From: DATCZS01 sp036525795
GTDB lineage: Bacteria > Actinomycetota > Acidimicrobiia > Spongiisociales > ZC4RG35
Assembly (NCBI GenBank): GCA_036525795.1
Contig: DATCZS010000124.1
Span: forward strand, 1 to 22,589
DNA: 22,589 bases
Direction: 5' to 3'
The notes beneath the pieces were generated by a model. The model did not search any database. It worked only from the letters and a program-made list of their open reading frames with translations, and was not told the origin of the DNA. Below, piece by piece: positions 1 through 7,442 of this stretch. Within the stretch, counting starts at the first letter, position 1. The number at the start of each line of letters is the position of its first letter. The position numbers and the translations under genes were made by a program.

Positions 1-120
1 GGCCCTGCGGGTGTCCTCGGCGAAGACCCGGTCGGAGCCGGCCAGGGTCTCCGCCAGCCGGGGAGAGGCATCGCCGAGGTTTCCGATCGGAGTGGCACAC
101 AGCGTCAGGGTTCCCGGCAT
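1..120 (-). CDS. rsmI: 16S rRNA (cytidine-2'-O)-methyltransferase RsmI, N-terminal fragment
   Basis: Forty codons are visible from an ATG at 120 to the left window edge; the rest lies outside. The N-terminus reads TLTLCATPIGNLGDASPRL and then AEDTRR. These are the two hallmark segments of RsmI, a SAM-dependent tetrapyrrole-methylase-fold enzyme that 2'-O-methylates C1402 of 16S rRNA. ATPIGNLGD is the glycine-rich SAM-binding loop of the family, and AEDTR follows at the usual distance of about 20 residues. The start overlaps the stop of the upstream DUF192-like gene by 16 nt, so the two are probably translated from one transcript. The identity is firm despite the truncation, because both motifs are in frame and correctly spaced. 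Nothing can be said about the C-terminal half. Confidence 0.9.
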   Translation of the reverse strand, partial: MPGTLTLCATPIGNLGDASPRLAETLAGSDRVFAEDTRRA

Positions 121-518
121 GACCGGGACGATAGGGCCTGGGGAACGTGCAGCGCCGGTCTCGGGTCTCGGGTCTCCGCCGCCGACCGTCCGCCGGCGAT
201 CGGCGATCGGCCGGCCAGGACACCCCCCACCGGAGGGAGCGGTGCAGTCGTCGGCAGCTCCAGCATCCAGCGGGCGGCGGGGACTCGTACCAGCGTGCCG
301 GGACGCAGGATCGACGAAGAGACCACCACCCCGTCCCCGTCGAGTGCGACCACCTGACAGGATCGGCGCATTCCGAAGCCGTGCACGGACCGACCCGGAA
401 CCAGCATGGCGGTGTCCGGCGGGCGGGCGATCAGGCCGCGCAGGCGCTCCCAGAACGTCTCGGCCACCAGCACGGCGCCCGAGCGCCAGCCGGCGCCGTG
501 GAACTCGACGGTGCGCAC
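105..518 (-). CDS. DUF192 family protein
   Basis: The 137-aa product starts at a GTG (518). Residues 21-90 fit the DUF192 pattern: TFWERLRGLI at 21-30, then SVHGFGM at 44-50 in place of the usual siHtfgM, then VVALDGDGVVV at 56-66, and a closing MLELP at 85-89. The family is small and beta-rich, and its biochemical role is not established. Residues 91-137 are a proline- and arginine-rich tail outside the usual domain; its last codons overlap rsmI, so the tail may be a by-product of the overlap. There is no signal peptide, unlike many DUF192 proteins, so it is probably cytoplasmic. The start is supported by TACCTT ending 6 nt before the GTG, which predicts a leaderless message. The lipoprotein gene upstream ends 58 nt away. 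Confidence 0.7.
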   Translation of the reverse strand: MRTVEFHGAGWRSGAVLVAETFWERLRGLIARPPDTAMLVPGRSVHGFGMRRSCQVVALDGDGVVVSSSILRPGTLVRVPAARWMLELPTTAPLPPVGGVLAGRSPIAGGRSAAETRDPRPALHVPQALSSRSCREP

Positions 519-524
519 ACGGGG

Positions 525-530
525 AAGGTA
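525..530 (-). promoter_or_regulatory. -10 element (TACCTT), leaderless start of the DUF192 gene
   Basis: On the minus strand TACCTT fits TANNNT and ends 6 nt before the GTG at 518, so transcription would begin at or next to the start codon. There is no Shine-Dalgarno sequence. The same geometry recurs at several other genes in this window. No convincing -35 is seen. Confidence 0.45.
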
Positions 531-576
531 CCGGCGCGGGTCCCACCCGTCTACGGTCTCGACGCGACCGCGACGC

Positions 577-1929
577 CTAGAACTCGGTGAACTCGGCTCT
601 CAGGCCCTCGCCGACCGAGGGGTCGTCGGCAACGATGAACACCACCCTGTCCCCGGTTCGGGCGACGAACGCGAACACCCCGTCGGAGAAGACGGTGCCG
701 ACGCCGTCGCGAGCGCCCTCGCCCGCATCCATCGCCGCCGCAACGTAGGCCAGGATGGCCTCTTCGAGTTCGAGGGCGTCCTCGTCGGAGTCGGTTCGCA
801 CGTCGAGGGCCATCGCCGCCCGGTCCCCGTCGAACCACTGGATGTACTCGTCCCCGCCCCAGCCGTCGGCGGCGTCGTCGGCGGCACCGTCCCCGAGCAC
901 CTGATCGAACATCAGCACGAAGGAGAGCTCGCCCCACACCGTCTCGTACACGCGCTCGTATCCGGCAGGATCGTCGAGGACCAGATCGACCGTCCTGGGC
1001 AGGTCGCGTTCGAAGTCGCGGGGGGTGATGATCTGCTCGGTGGAATTCGGGGGTTCGAGATACACCCGGTTGATCTCGTCGAATCCCCCGATGTCGTAGA
1101 GGCGTTGGGTGAACGAGAACCCCGAGTCGTAGGGGAACAGCAGGGCCCCCTGGATGAAGCTGGGAGCGCCGTCGAACACCGTCCGATCGGCTGCGAACGA
1201 CTCGGCGAGCACCGCCTGCTGCTCCTCGAAGGGCAGTCCGGTGATGTACAGCACCTCGGTGAGCGTCGCATCGCCTTCGATGACACTCTGGAAGGCGGTG
1301 ACCTCGTCGAAACGCTCCTCTTCGATGAGCGCGTCGAACCGATCCGAGAACTCGAGGCGCTGGTCGGTGAGCGCGTGGGTCAGCTCATGGACCAGCGTGG
1401 CCTTCTGCAGCGCCGTGAATGCCTCGTCCGTGGCCGGGACGACCATCTCCTCGGTGTCGCCGTCGTAGAACCCGGCAACCTGCTCGCCGTAGAGATCCGT
1501 ATACAGCGACAGCAGATCCAGATCCTCGGGAATCAGGCCGAGCAGCTCCAGGAGCGCCTCATCGGCCGGGATGTCCTCCGTCTCCTCGGCGAGCAGCGCC
1601 CTGACCCGCTCGGCAAGCTCGTCCTGGGAGACGACCGTGATCGTGGGGGGTCTGAGGAACTCCAGCTCGCGGAGATCTTCGGTGACGGCCACGAGATCCG
1701 CGATCTGCATCTGAAGATCGACCGGCAGGGACTCCGTGCCGGGGAGCGGAGCGAAACCCGTGTCGGCCGGCTCGGTCGTACTGGTCGTCGCCTCGGCGGC
1801 GGTGCTCGTGGTGGGAGCGGGCGGCTCGACCGCCGTCGAAGTCGTCGATGTCGAGGTCCCCGCACCCTCTGTCGGAGTACAGGCGGCCACCGACAGGGCG
1901 AGGGCGAGAACCAGGGTGCTGCGGCGCAT
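577..1929 (-). CDS. Lipoprotein with HELTH zinc-metallopeptidase-like domain
   Basis: This 450-aa exported protein has a short lipoprotein signal with a lipobox at VAAC (Cys17). A Ser/Thr/Ala-rich tether of about 40 residues follows. The core carries EQVAGFYD (149-156), LVHELTHALTDQ (179-190) and VIEGDAT (216-222). HExxH followed about 35 residues later by a Glu in an EGDAT setting is the gluzincin arrangement, with His181, His185 and Glu218 as the likely zinc ligands and Glu182 as the catalytic base. Similar HELTHALQDQ proteins are common, mostly uncharacterised, in actinobacteria. It should sit on the outer face of the membrane. It lies 57 nt downstream of the hexaheme cytochrome but appears to have its own leaderless promoter and a hairpin between them, so membership in the redox operon is uncertain. 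The substrate is unknown. Confidence 0.75.
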   Translation of the reverse strand: MRRSTLVLALALSVAACTPTEGAGTSTSTTSTAVEPPAPTTSTAAEATTSTTEPADTGFAPLPGTESLPVDLQMQIADLVAVTEDLRELEFLRPPTITVVSQDELAERVRALLAEETEDIPADEALLELLGLIPEDLDLLSLYTDLYGEQVAGFYDGDTEEMVVPATDEAFTALQKATLVHELTHALTDQRLEFSDRFDALIEEERFDEVTAFQSVIEGDATLTEVLYITGLPFEEQQAVLAESFAADRTVFDGAPSFIQGALLFPYDSGFSFTQRLYDIGGFDEINRVYLEPPNSTEQIITPRDFERDLPRTVDLVLDDPAGYERVYETVWGELSFVLMFDQVLGDGAADDAADGWGGDEYIQWFDGDRAAMALDVRTDSDEDALELEEAILAYVAAAMDAGEGARDGVGTVFSDGVFAFVARTGDRVVFIVADDPSVGEGLRAEFTEF

Positions 1930-1936
1930 CGGAGTC

Positions 1937-1942
1937 AGGGTA
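1937..1942 (-). promoter_or_regulatory. -10 element (TACCCT), near-leaderless start of the lipoprotein gene
   Basis: TACCCT on the minus strand ends 7 nt before the ATG at 1929. There is no Shine-Dalgarno sequence in the short stretch before the ATG. This fits the TANNNT/leaderless pattern seen elsewhere in the window. Confidence 0.4.
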
Positions 1943-1951
1943 CCGTTCCTC

Positions 1952-1972
1952 GGGGCGAGGGGAGCCCGCCCC
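1952..1972 (-). terminator. GC-rich hairpin after the hexaheme cytochrome gene
   Basis: GGGGCGAGGG pairs with CCCGCCCC, giving about 8 G-C pairs with one bulged A and a loop of about 4 nt. It lies 14 nt past the stop of the cytochrome gene and before the promoter of the lipoprotein gene. There is no U tract, so it would be a non-canonical terminator or an mRNA-stabilising hairpin. Confidence 0.35.
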
Positions 1973-1986
1973 CGCAGCGCTACGTA

Positions 1987-3666
1987 CTACGAGGTTTCTG
2001 TTCGCCTGCGGACGCGCCCCATCACGAGCCATCCAACGGCAGCAAACGCCACCACCCCTGCTCCGATCAGCATCCACCAACCGAAGCCGATGCCACCGTC
2101 TTCGACATCGCCGCTCACGAAGGTCTTGATGAAGTGGGCGACATCTCTGACCTGCCTCCCGTCGAGCGCTCCGGCGAAAGCCGGCATCCCCTCGGCGTGA
2201 CCGCCGTAGACCTGGGCGACGATCTCGTTCACCGAAAGATCGGTGTCTGACAGTTCAGGCCCGATCCCGCCCTCACCGCGCTCTCCATGGCACGCCGAAC
2301 AGTCCTGCCGGTAGATGACCGAACCGCCACGAAGCGGCACGCCAACCACGTCGGCCTGCTTCAGCCATTCGACGAACTCGGCCGCCAGATCGATCGCCGC
2401 GTCATCGAGCGTATGACCGAAGGCGGGCATGGTGGCGTTGCCCTCCCTGATGGCGGCTCGCAACTCGCGACCGGTCAACAGGGTCGTCCGCAGCGAAGGC
2501 CCCAGTCCTCCGCGACCATCTGCCCCATGGCAGGCGGCGCACTGCTGCGCATAGAGATCCGCTCCTGCCTCGGTGGCCTCGACCCCCGAAGGTGTCGCCA
2601 GATCGAGGATGAAACCGACGAGCGCATCCGCCTGGGCGTCGTCGAGCAACTCGGCAAACCCGGGCATCGAGCCCTGGCCGGATGCGATCAGATCGTGGAG
2701 CTCTTCGTCGCTGATATCGAGTCCCACCACACTGGGCGCGATACCCCCCTCGGCGTCCACTCCGTGACATGACGCGCAGAACCCCGCGTAGAGGTCGATC
2801 CCCGAGACCGGCTCAGTGGTGGTCGTCGTCGCTGCTGCCGTCGTCGTAGTCGACGACTCGAGGGAGAGCGCAAACCGGACGATCGCTTCGATATCGCCTG
2901 GCTCCAGCGAAGTCCCGAACGCCGGCATCCCCCCGAATCCCGACGTCACGATCACCTCGGCCTCGGTCGGGTTCGTGGACAGGTCGACGAGCGGCGGCCC
3001 GGTGAAACCCTCACCCAAGGCTCCATGGCAGGGAGCGCACTGTGTCGCATACAGCGTGGACCCGACCGAGCTATATCCTTGCATACGCCAGACCAGCGCC
3101 TCGATCTCCTCTTCGGTCAGATCGGAGCCGAAACCAGGCATCGATCCGGCCCCGCCGGCGATCACCTCCCGGCGCTCGGCTTCGCCGAGGGTGCTCACCT
3201 TGAGAGACGGTCCGGTGCCACCTTCGCCGGCAGCGCCGTGACAGCCGGCACACTCACGCACGTAGACCGACGCACCCACCAGTTCGTCGAGATAGGAGGC
3301 GAGGGACTCGATCTGTTCCGCCGTCAAGGTGGCCGAGAACGCAGGCATGCCCGATACACCCTGGGCGATGACGGTGGTCGTCTCCTCGAGCGAACCGTCC
3401 CACAGTCGCAGGTCCGGGGCGATCCCTCCCTGACCGTCCACACCGTGGCAGCCGACACACTGACGATCGAACGCCAGCTCACCGTCGGATTGAACTTGGG
3501 CGAATGCACTGCCCGCCGGAGATACCAGCCGATGCTCGAGCTCCGCAGAGGCGGCGAGCGACCCGGCCAGGAGCACGAACAGGGTTGCCCCGACGGCAGC
3601 CCAGAACCGGGTGGAGACCTTCCTTGCGGACCCGGTCTTCTTGGTTGGCTGCTCTCCGATGTCCAT
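1987..3666 (-). CDS. Membrane-anchored hexaheme cytochrome c (six tandem monoheme domains)
   Basis: The protein is 559 aa from the ATG at 3666; an in-frame ATG 48 nt upstream would overlap the previous gene and add an Arg-rich lead, so I prefer 3666. An N-terminal hydrophobic segment (21-41) serves as signal or anchor, and one transmembrane helix lies near the C-terminus (about 527-549). Between them are six CxxCH heme sites at Cys70, 139, 210, 297, 376 and 456. Each is followed 34-38 residues later by a Met-Pro (Met107, 176, 247, 334, 413, 494), so every heme should be His/Met-ligated class I. Domains 1-3 and 4-6 are separated by a Thr/Ala linker at 271-285. All hemes would face the outer side of the membrane. 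It follows the diheme cytochrome by 25 nt and is the last gene of the redox operon. It probably passes electrons from the NrfD/diheme subunits to a soluble carrier or oxidase. Confidence 0.9.
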   Translation of the reverse strand: MDIGEQPTKKTGSARKVSTRFWAAVGATLFVLLAGSLAASAELEHRLVSPAGSAFAQVQSDGELAFDRQCVGCHGVDGQGGIAPDLRLWDGSLEETTTVIAQGVSGMPAFSATLTAEQIESLASYLDELVGASVYVRECAGCHGAAGEGGTGPSLKVSTLGEAERREVIAGGAGSMPGFGSDLTEEEIEALVWRMQGYSSVGSTLYATQCAPCHGALGEGFTGPPLVDLSTNPTEAEVIVTSGFGGMPAFGTSLEPGDIEAIVRFALSLESSTTTTAAATTTTTEPVSGIDLYAGFCASCHGVDAEGGIAPSVVGLDISDEELHDLIASGQGSMPGFAELLDDAQADALVGFILDLATPSGVEATEAGADLYAQQCAACHGADGRGGLGPSLRTTLLTGRELRAAIREGNATMPAFGHTLDDAAIDLAAEFVEWLKQADVVGVPLRGGSVIYRQDCSACHGERGEGGIGPELSDTDLSVNEIVAQVYGGHAEGMPAFAGALDGRQVRDVAHFIKTFVSGDVEDGGIGFGWWMLIGAGVVAFAAVGWLVMGRVRRRTETS

Positions 3667-3691
3667 GCGCAGTCTCGGTCCTCTCTGTCGC

Positions 3692-5008
3692 CTACGGCGA
3701 CGCCCCGGCGGCAATCCAGTCGATGATCGTCTGGATGTCCCCGGTCGACATCAGCCCGGACGGCGGCATCTGCGCTCCCTGGGTTTGAACGGCGGTGATC
3801 TTCTGCGCCAGCAGGCTGAGGTTCGGGTCGCCAGGAACGATCACGGGCGCGTTGTCGCCGGAATCCATCACGGTCTCATACGAGGAGGCATCCCACCCGC
3901 CCAGGCTGCCGTGACACGCCGAGCAATTCGCCTCGAAGATCTCTGCGACGTCTGCGAAGGTCGGCGGCGCATCGACTTCGACCGGCTGGGGCGAAGTCGT
4001 CGATGTCGTCGTCGCCGGACGACTGTCCTCGATGGGGATGATCGCCCGGGCAGCGAACAGGAACACGTAGATGGCATCGAGGTCTTCTTCGCTCAAGTCG
4101 ACCTCGGTGTACGAGGGCATGCCGCCGGGGAGACCCGAACGCACAACCTGACCGAGCCATTCCCGACTGGCGTGAGCGGGAGAGCTCGCCGTGGCGGCGC
4201 CGGCCGCGTCGACACCGTGGCAGCCGGCGCATCCCCGGCTCATGAAGATCGCCCGCCCGTACGCCACGCTCTGCTCCGCGGACACATCCGCCAACAGGCC
4301 GGGCCCGGGATAGAGGTAGTCGGCCTCGGTGTAGGCCACCACGGTTCGTCGATATCCCTCCGGGTTGAGATTGGCATGGGTATCCGGGCTGCGTACCAGC
4401 AACACGGTCAACCCGGTCGCCACCAGCAGCGACACGGCCGCGATCACTTCGGCCAGGCTGAGACGGCTGCCGGACGGGCCCCCTCTGGCCACCCCCACCA
4501 CGCGGGCCACCGCCAGCAGCATGATGGCCCACAGCAGCACGATGATGGCGGTGACGATCCAGCCACCGAACCCGGGGATGTCGACCCCTGCCTCCGATCT
4601 GACCAACTGGCCCCCCACGGTGATCGGTATCGAGACCGACTCCGGCTGTATCTCGGGACCGGCGATCGCCTCGATCCGAATGGCATGCGTCCCCGAGACG
4701 GTTGGTTGGAACGCGAACAGCGCAACGCCGACGTCGTCGGTGAGCACGCGGCCCAACTCGACTTCGCCGCTCACGCCCGCAAACTCGGCGTCGGAGTAGT
4801 ACACCATCACGACGTCGGGGATCGGGTCTCCGGTGTCACGGTCCCGAACCACCGCCCTGATCTCGACATCCGCCCGGTCGCCACCGCGGGTGACCCCTGT
4901 CACGTCGACCAGGAGGTGATCTGCAGCAGCGATGCCCGCCGGACCGAGCGTCGAGAGGGCGACGACCACAACCAGGAGCAGTCCTCTCAGAGCCCGTCGG
5001 CGAGTCAC
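3692..5008 (-). CDS. Diheme cytochrome c with N-terminal Ig-like domain and two membrane helices
   Basis: The start is the GTG at 5008, which overlaps the NrfD stop (GTGA) and has AGGGGAG 5 nt upstream; the product is 438 aa. Order: signal peptide 1-29; a beta-rich region (about 30-131) reading like an Ig-like or carboxypeptidase-regulatory-like fold, with a DGTGDP-type turn and GVALFAF; transmembrane helices at about 147-173 and 184-205; then two cytochrome c domains. Heme 1 is C260AGCH with Met297 (GGMPSY). Heme 2 is C362SACH with a likely distal Met414 (QMPPSG). A Thr/Ser linker (332-340) separates them. With a cleaved signal peptide and two helices, both the Ig-like and heme domains lie outside. 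It sits between the NrfD subunit and the hexaheme cytochrome, so it is the probable first heme acceptor of the complex. I know of no named family with this exact architecture. Confidence 0.85.
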   Translation of the reverse strand: MTRRRALRGLLLVVVVALSTLGPAGIAAADHLLVDVTGVTRGGDRADVEIRAVVRDRDTGDPIPDVVMVYYSDAEFAGVSGEVELGRVLTDDVGVALFAFQPTVSGTHAIRIEAIAGPEIQPESVSIPITVGGQLVRSEAGVDIPGFGGWIVTAIIVLLWAIMLLAVARVVGVARGGPSGSRLSLAEVIAAVSLLVATGLTVLLVRSPDTHANLNPEGYRRTVVAYTEADYLYPGPGLLADVSAEQSVAYGRAIFMSRGCAGCHGVDAAGAATASSPAHASREWLGQVVRSGLPGGMPSYTEVDLSEEDLDAIYVFLFAARAIIPIEDSRPATTTSTTSPQPVEVDAPPTFADVAEIFEANCSACHGSLGGWDASSYETVMDSGDNAPVIVPGDPNLSLLAQKITAVQTQGAQMPPSGLMSTGDIQTIIDWIAAGASP

Positions 5009-6348
5009 GGCGTCTCCCCTGAGCCGACCGAGGTCGGTTCGGCGACTCCGGTCGTCGCCTTTCGTTCCTCTGTCATCTCCCATACGGCCATGATCGGGAA
5101 GAACTTGACGAAGACGGTGATGAGGAGCGCAAACAGGGCGAACCCGCCCGCAGTGATCGACCACTCGACCCAGGTCGGTGCGTAGGAAGCCGGTTCATAC
5201 GGCAGCAGCGGAGCCCGCAACCCGGTCACGACGATGAAATAGCGCTCGACCCACATCCCGAGGTCCACGAACACGGCGGCGGTCACGATCGCACCGATCC
5301 GCCGCATTCGTTTGACGAGCATGAATGCCGGCGGAATCAGCAGCCCACCGATGAGGTAGAACCAGAAGAAGGGAGCGAACTCGGCAACGAAGAGCTGCCG
5401 GAAGAGGAACTCGCCGCCCTCTTCCAGCTTGAAGCCCGTCGTCACATATTCGGAGATGTTGGCGTAGATCATGACGGCCGCCATCGCCGCCAGCAGGTAC
5501 CCCAGATTGAGGAAGTGAGTCAGGGTGAGGTATCGCTCCAGGCGGTAGGCCTTTCGCAGGATGGCCATGACGATGATGAGGGTGGCGATTCCCGAGTAGA
5601 TCGCACCGGCCACGAAGAAGAACCCGAAGATGGTGCTGTTCCACGCCTCCCGAAGCGTCATCGCGAAGATCCACGACACCACGGTGTGAACCGAAACCGC
5701 GATCGGAATGATCAGGATCATCATGACGGCGATGGCCCGGTGGAGGCTGTGCTTCTGGCGATCGGTCCCGGCCCAGTCCAGGGCAAGCACCCGATAGAAC
5801 ACTCGCCGGATCCGCGACGAACCGTTGGCGAACCGATCCCGGAAGAACGCCAGGTCGGGGATCATGGGCAGGTACAGGTAGATGAGGCTGGCGGTCAGGT
5901 ATGTGGTGACGGCAACGACGTCCCAGACGATCGGCGACTGCCAGCGTCCGTAGACGAGCACATTCATGAGTCGATCCGGTCGACCGAGATCGACGATCAC
6001 GAACAGGGCGCCGGTGGAGAGCGCCACGACGGTGATGAACTCCGCCATTCGCGTGATCGGAGTCCGCCAGGTTGCGTTCGACACACGGAGGATTGCCGAA
6101 ATCAACGTGCCCGCGTGGCTGATCCCGATGAAGAACACGAACATCGTGATGTAGAGCCCCCACGAGATCCGATCGTTCATCCCCGTGACGACCAGACCGT
6201 CGCGAACCTGGATGTAGTACGCGTAGATGCCCCAGCCCAACACGGCCAGCAGAAACGCAACCAGGCCGTAGTAGGCCGGAGTGGTGGTGCGCGATGGGCC
6301 GAGGGTGGTCTCCTCGAGCTGCTCTTGCCACTCTCTCAGCGGCTCCAT
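5005..6348 (-). CDS. NrfD/PsrC-type polytopic quinone-reactive membrane subunit (ActC/HybB-like)
   Basis: The 447-aa protein starts at the ATG at 6348, with AGGGAG 6 nt upstream; this start overlaps the Fe-S gene by 13 nt. About ten hydrophobic helices are visible, for example at 26-46, 64-86, 104-121, 143-162, 205-226, 238-262, 280-297, 323-345, 352-374 and 397-417. Family landmarks are WGLYITMFVFFIGISHAGT (63-81), WRTPITRMAE (94-103), DLGRPDRLMNVL (120-131), WQSPIVWDVVAVTTYL (136-151) and LGMWVERY (363-370). These match the NrfD branch that includes HybB and ActC. Such subunits bind menaquinol or ubiquinol and pair with a four-cluster Fe-S protein, which is the gene directly upstream. The C-terminal tail after 425 is polar and probably cytoplasmic. 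It is the likely quinone site of the complex encoded here. Confidence 0.92.
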   Translation of the reverse strand: MEPLREWQEQLEETTLGPSRTTTPAYYGLVAFLLAVLGWGIYAYYIQVRDGLVVTGMNDRISWGLYITMFVFFIGISHAGTLISAILRVSNATWRTPITRMAEFITVVALSTGALFVIVDLGRPDRLMNVLVYGRWQSPIVWDVVAVTTYLTASLIYLYLPMIPDLAFFRDRFANGSSRIRRVFYRVLALDWAGTDRQKHSLHRAIAVMMILIIPIAVSVHTVVSWIFAMTLREAWNSTIFGFFFVAGAIYSGIATLIIVMAILRKAYRLERYLTLTHFLNLGYLLAAMAAVMIYANISEYVTTGFKLEEGGEFLFRQLFVAEFAPFFWFYLIGGLLIPPAFMLVKRMRRIGAIVTAAVFVDLGMWVERYFIVVTGLRAPLLPYEPASYAPTWVEWSITAGGFALFALLITVFVKFFPIMAVWEMTEERKATTGVAEPTSVGSGETP

Positions 6349-7442
6349 GACCTGCTCCCTGATGCCACATCCGACCACGGCCAGACCGTTGCCATTCGGC
6401 CCCCTGTCGTGGGCTCCCGCCCCACGGCCTCACCGTGGCCGGGGATGTAGAAGACCCGGGGTTGGGTCCCCAACTCCTCTTTCAACCGGAATGCATCCGA
6501 CCCCGCCAGGAACCGGCTGGCAGACACCACCTCGCGGCCGTTGGACGCCACGTCTTCTTCGAGATCGCCGTAGTAGATCGCACGATTGGGACATGCCTGG
6601 AGGCAGTAGGGCAGGGCACCCGCCCTCACCATGTCTGGGCAGAAGTCGCACTTCATGACCGTTCCCTTGCGAGCGGGAACCTGGGCCTCGACGTCGTACT
6701 CGGCGAGCAAGGCATCGGATGGAACCGGCGGATCCCCCCAATTGAAGAAGCGACGGTCGTAGGGACATGCCGCCATGCAGATCCGGCATCCGATGCACCG
6801 GTCCTGGTCGATCAGGACCAGCCCCTCGGGAGTCGAGAAGGTGGCCGCCACCGGGCAGACGTTGACACAGGGCGGGTTCTGGCACTGCTGGCAGGGAATC
6901 GGAAGAAAGCGCGTCCCTTCTCCTTCGAGTTCATCCTCGAAGACCTCGATCCACTCCATGGGCTCGGGTGCCAGGTGCCCCTCGATACACGCCTGGGTAC
7001 AACGGGGAGGGCTCCCGATGCTCTGGCACCCGTCGCACGATCTGAGATCGATGATCATCATCCACTGCCGAATTCGCGCCGGCGGGGCGTCCGGGATCTG
7101 GGCGCTCACAGTGGCGCCCTCGACGCCGAGCACACTTTCGAGCATGCGAGGGATACCGCGGAATGGGCCGTATGTGAGAGCAAAGAACCCGAAGAGCCGC
7201 AGGGCGCTGCGACGGTCGACGACCCGAACGCCATCACCCACCGGCACGGCTCCACGGGTGACAGGGTCTCGACCAGGGTCGGCGCCGCGTCGCATGATGG
7301 CCGCAAACCACAGGACCCAGGCGATGGCGACGAGGGCGATGGCCGCCGGTGCTCCTCCCGCGAACCACCCAATGGTCACTCCGACACAGCCGACGCCCAC
7401 GGCTGCAGCCATCAGAGGCCTGAACGCCTTCGACCGCTCCAT
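6336..7442 (-). CDS. Membrane-anchored 4x[4Fe-4S] ferredoxin-type subunit (DmsB/PsrB/HybA-like)
   Basis: The protein is 368 aa; the ATG at 7442 is preceded by GAGGAG 7 nt upstream. Four cysteine groups are present: Cys136/139/148/152, 184/187/192/196 (CQQCQNPPCVNVC), 216/219/222/226 (CIGCRICMAAC) and 265/268/280/284. This is the four-cubane pattern of electron-transfer subunits that partner NrfD proteins. Unusually, the N-terminus has two transmembrane helices (about 9-29 and 31-50), then an Arg-Arg (77-78) followed by a third hydrophobic stretch (81-96). That layout resembles the three-helix, Tat-dependent Rieske protein of actinobacteria, so the Fe-S domain may be exported folded. It is the first gene of the four-gene redox operon. 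I see no TANNNT hexamer at a suitable distance; the best -10 is a weak CATACT (7490-7485). Confidence 0.88.
   Translation of the reverse strand: MERSKAFRPLMAAAVGVGCVGVTIGWFAGGAPAAIALVAIAWVLWFAAIMRRGADPGRDPVTRGAVPVGDGVRVVDRRSALRLFGFFALTYGPFRGIPRMLESVLGVEGATVSAQIPDAPPARIRQWMMIIDLRSCDGCQSIGSPPRCTQACIEGHLAPEPMEWIEVFEDELEGEGTRFLPIPCQQCQNPPCVNVCPVAATFSTPEGLVLIDQDRCIGCRICMAACPYDRRFFNWGDPPVPSDALLAEYDVEAQVPARKGTVMKCDFCPDMVRAGALPYCLQACPNRAIYYGDLEEDVASNGREVVSASRFLAGSDAFRLKEELGTQPRVFYIPGHGEAVGREPTTGGRMATVWPWSDVASGSRSWSR

Noticed and set aside
406..2250. Long plus-strand open frame (614 codons) over the lipoprotein and cytochrome genes
   Set aside because: It is antisense to the HELTH lipoprotein and the end of the hexaheme gene, which have clear motifs. 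Its composition (Arg/Gly/Glu/Val-rich, no domain) is typical of shadow frames in high-GC DNA.
3666..3714. Upstream in-frame ATG for the hexaheme cytochrome at 3714
   Set aside because: It would overlap the diheme gene by 23 nt and add an Arg-rich, Pro-rich lead before the signal segment; the ATG at 3666 sits just after the diheme stop.
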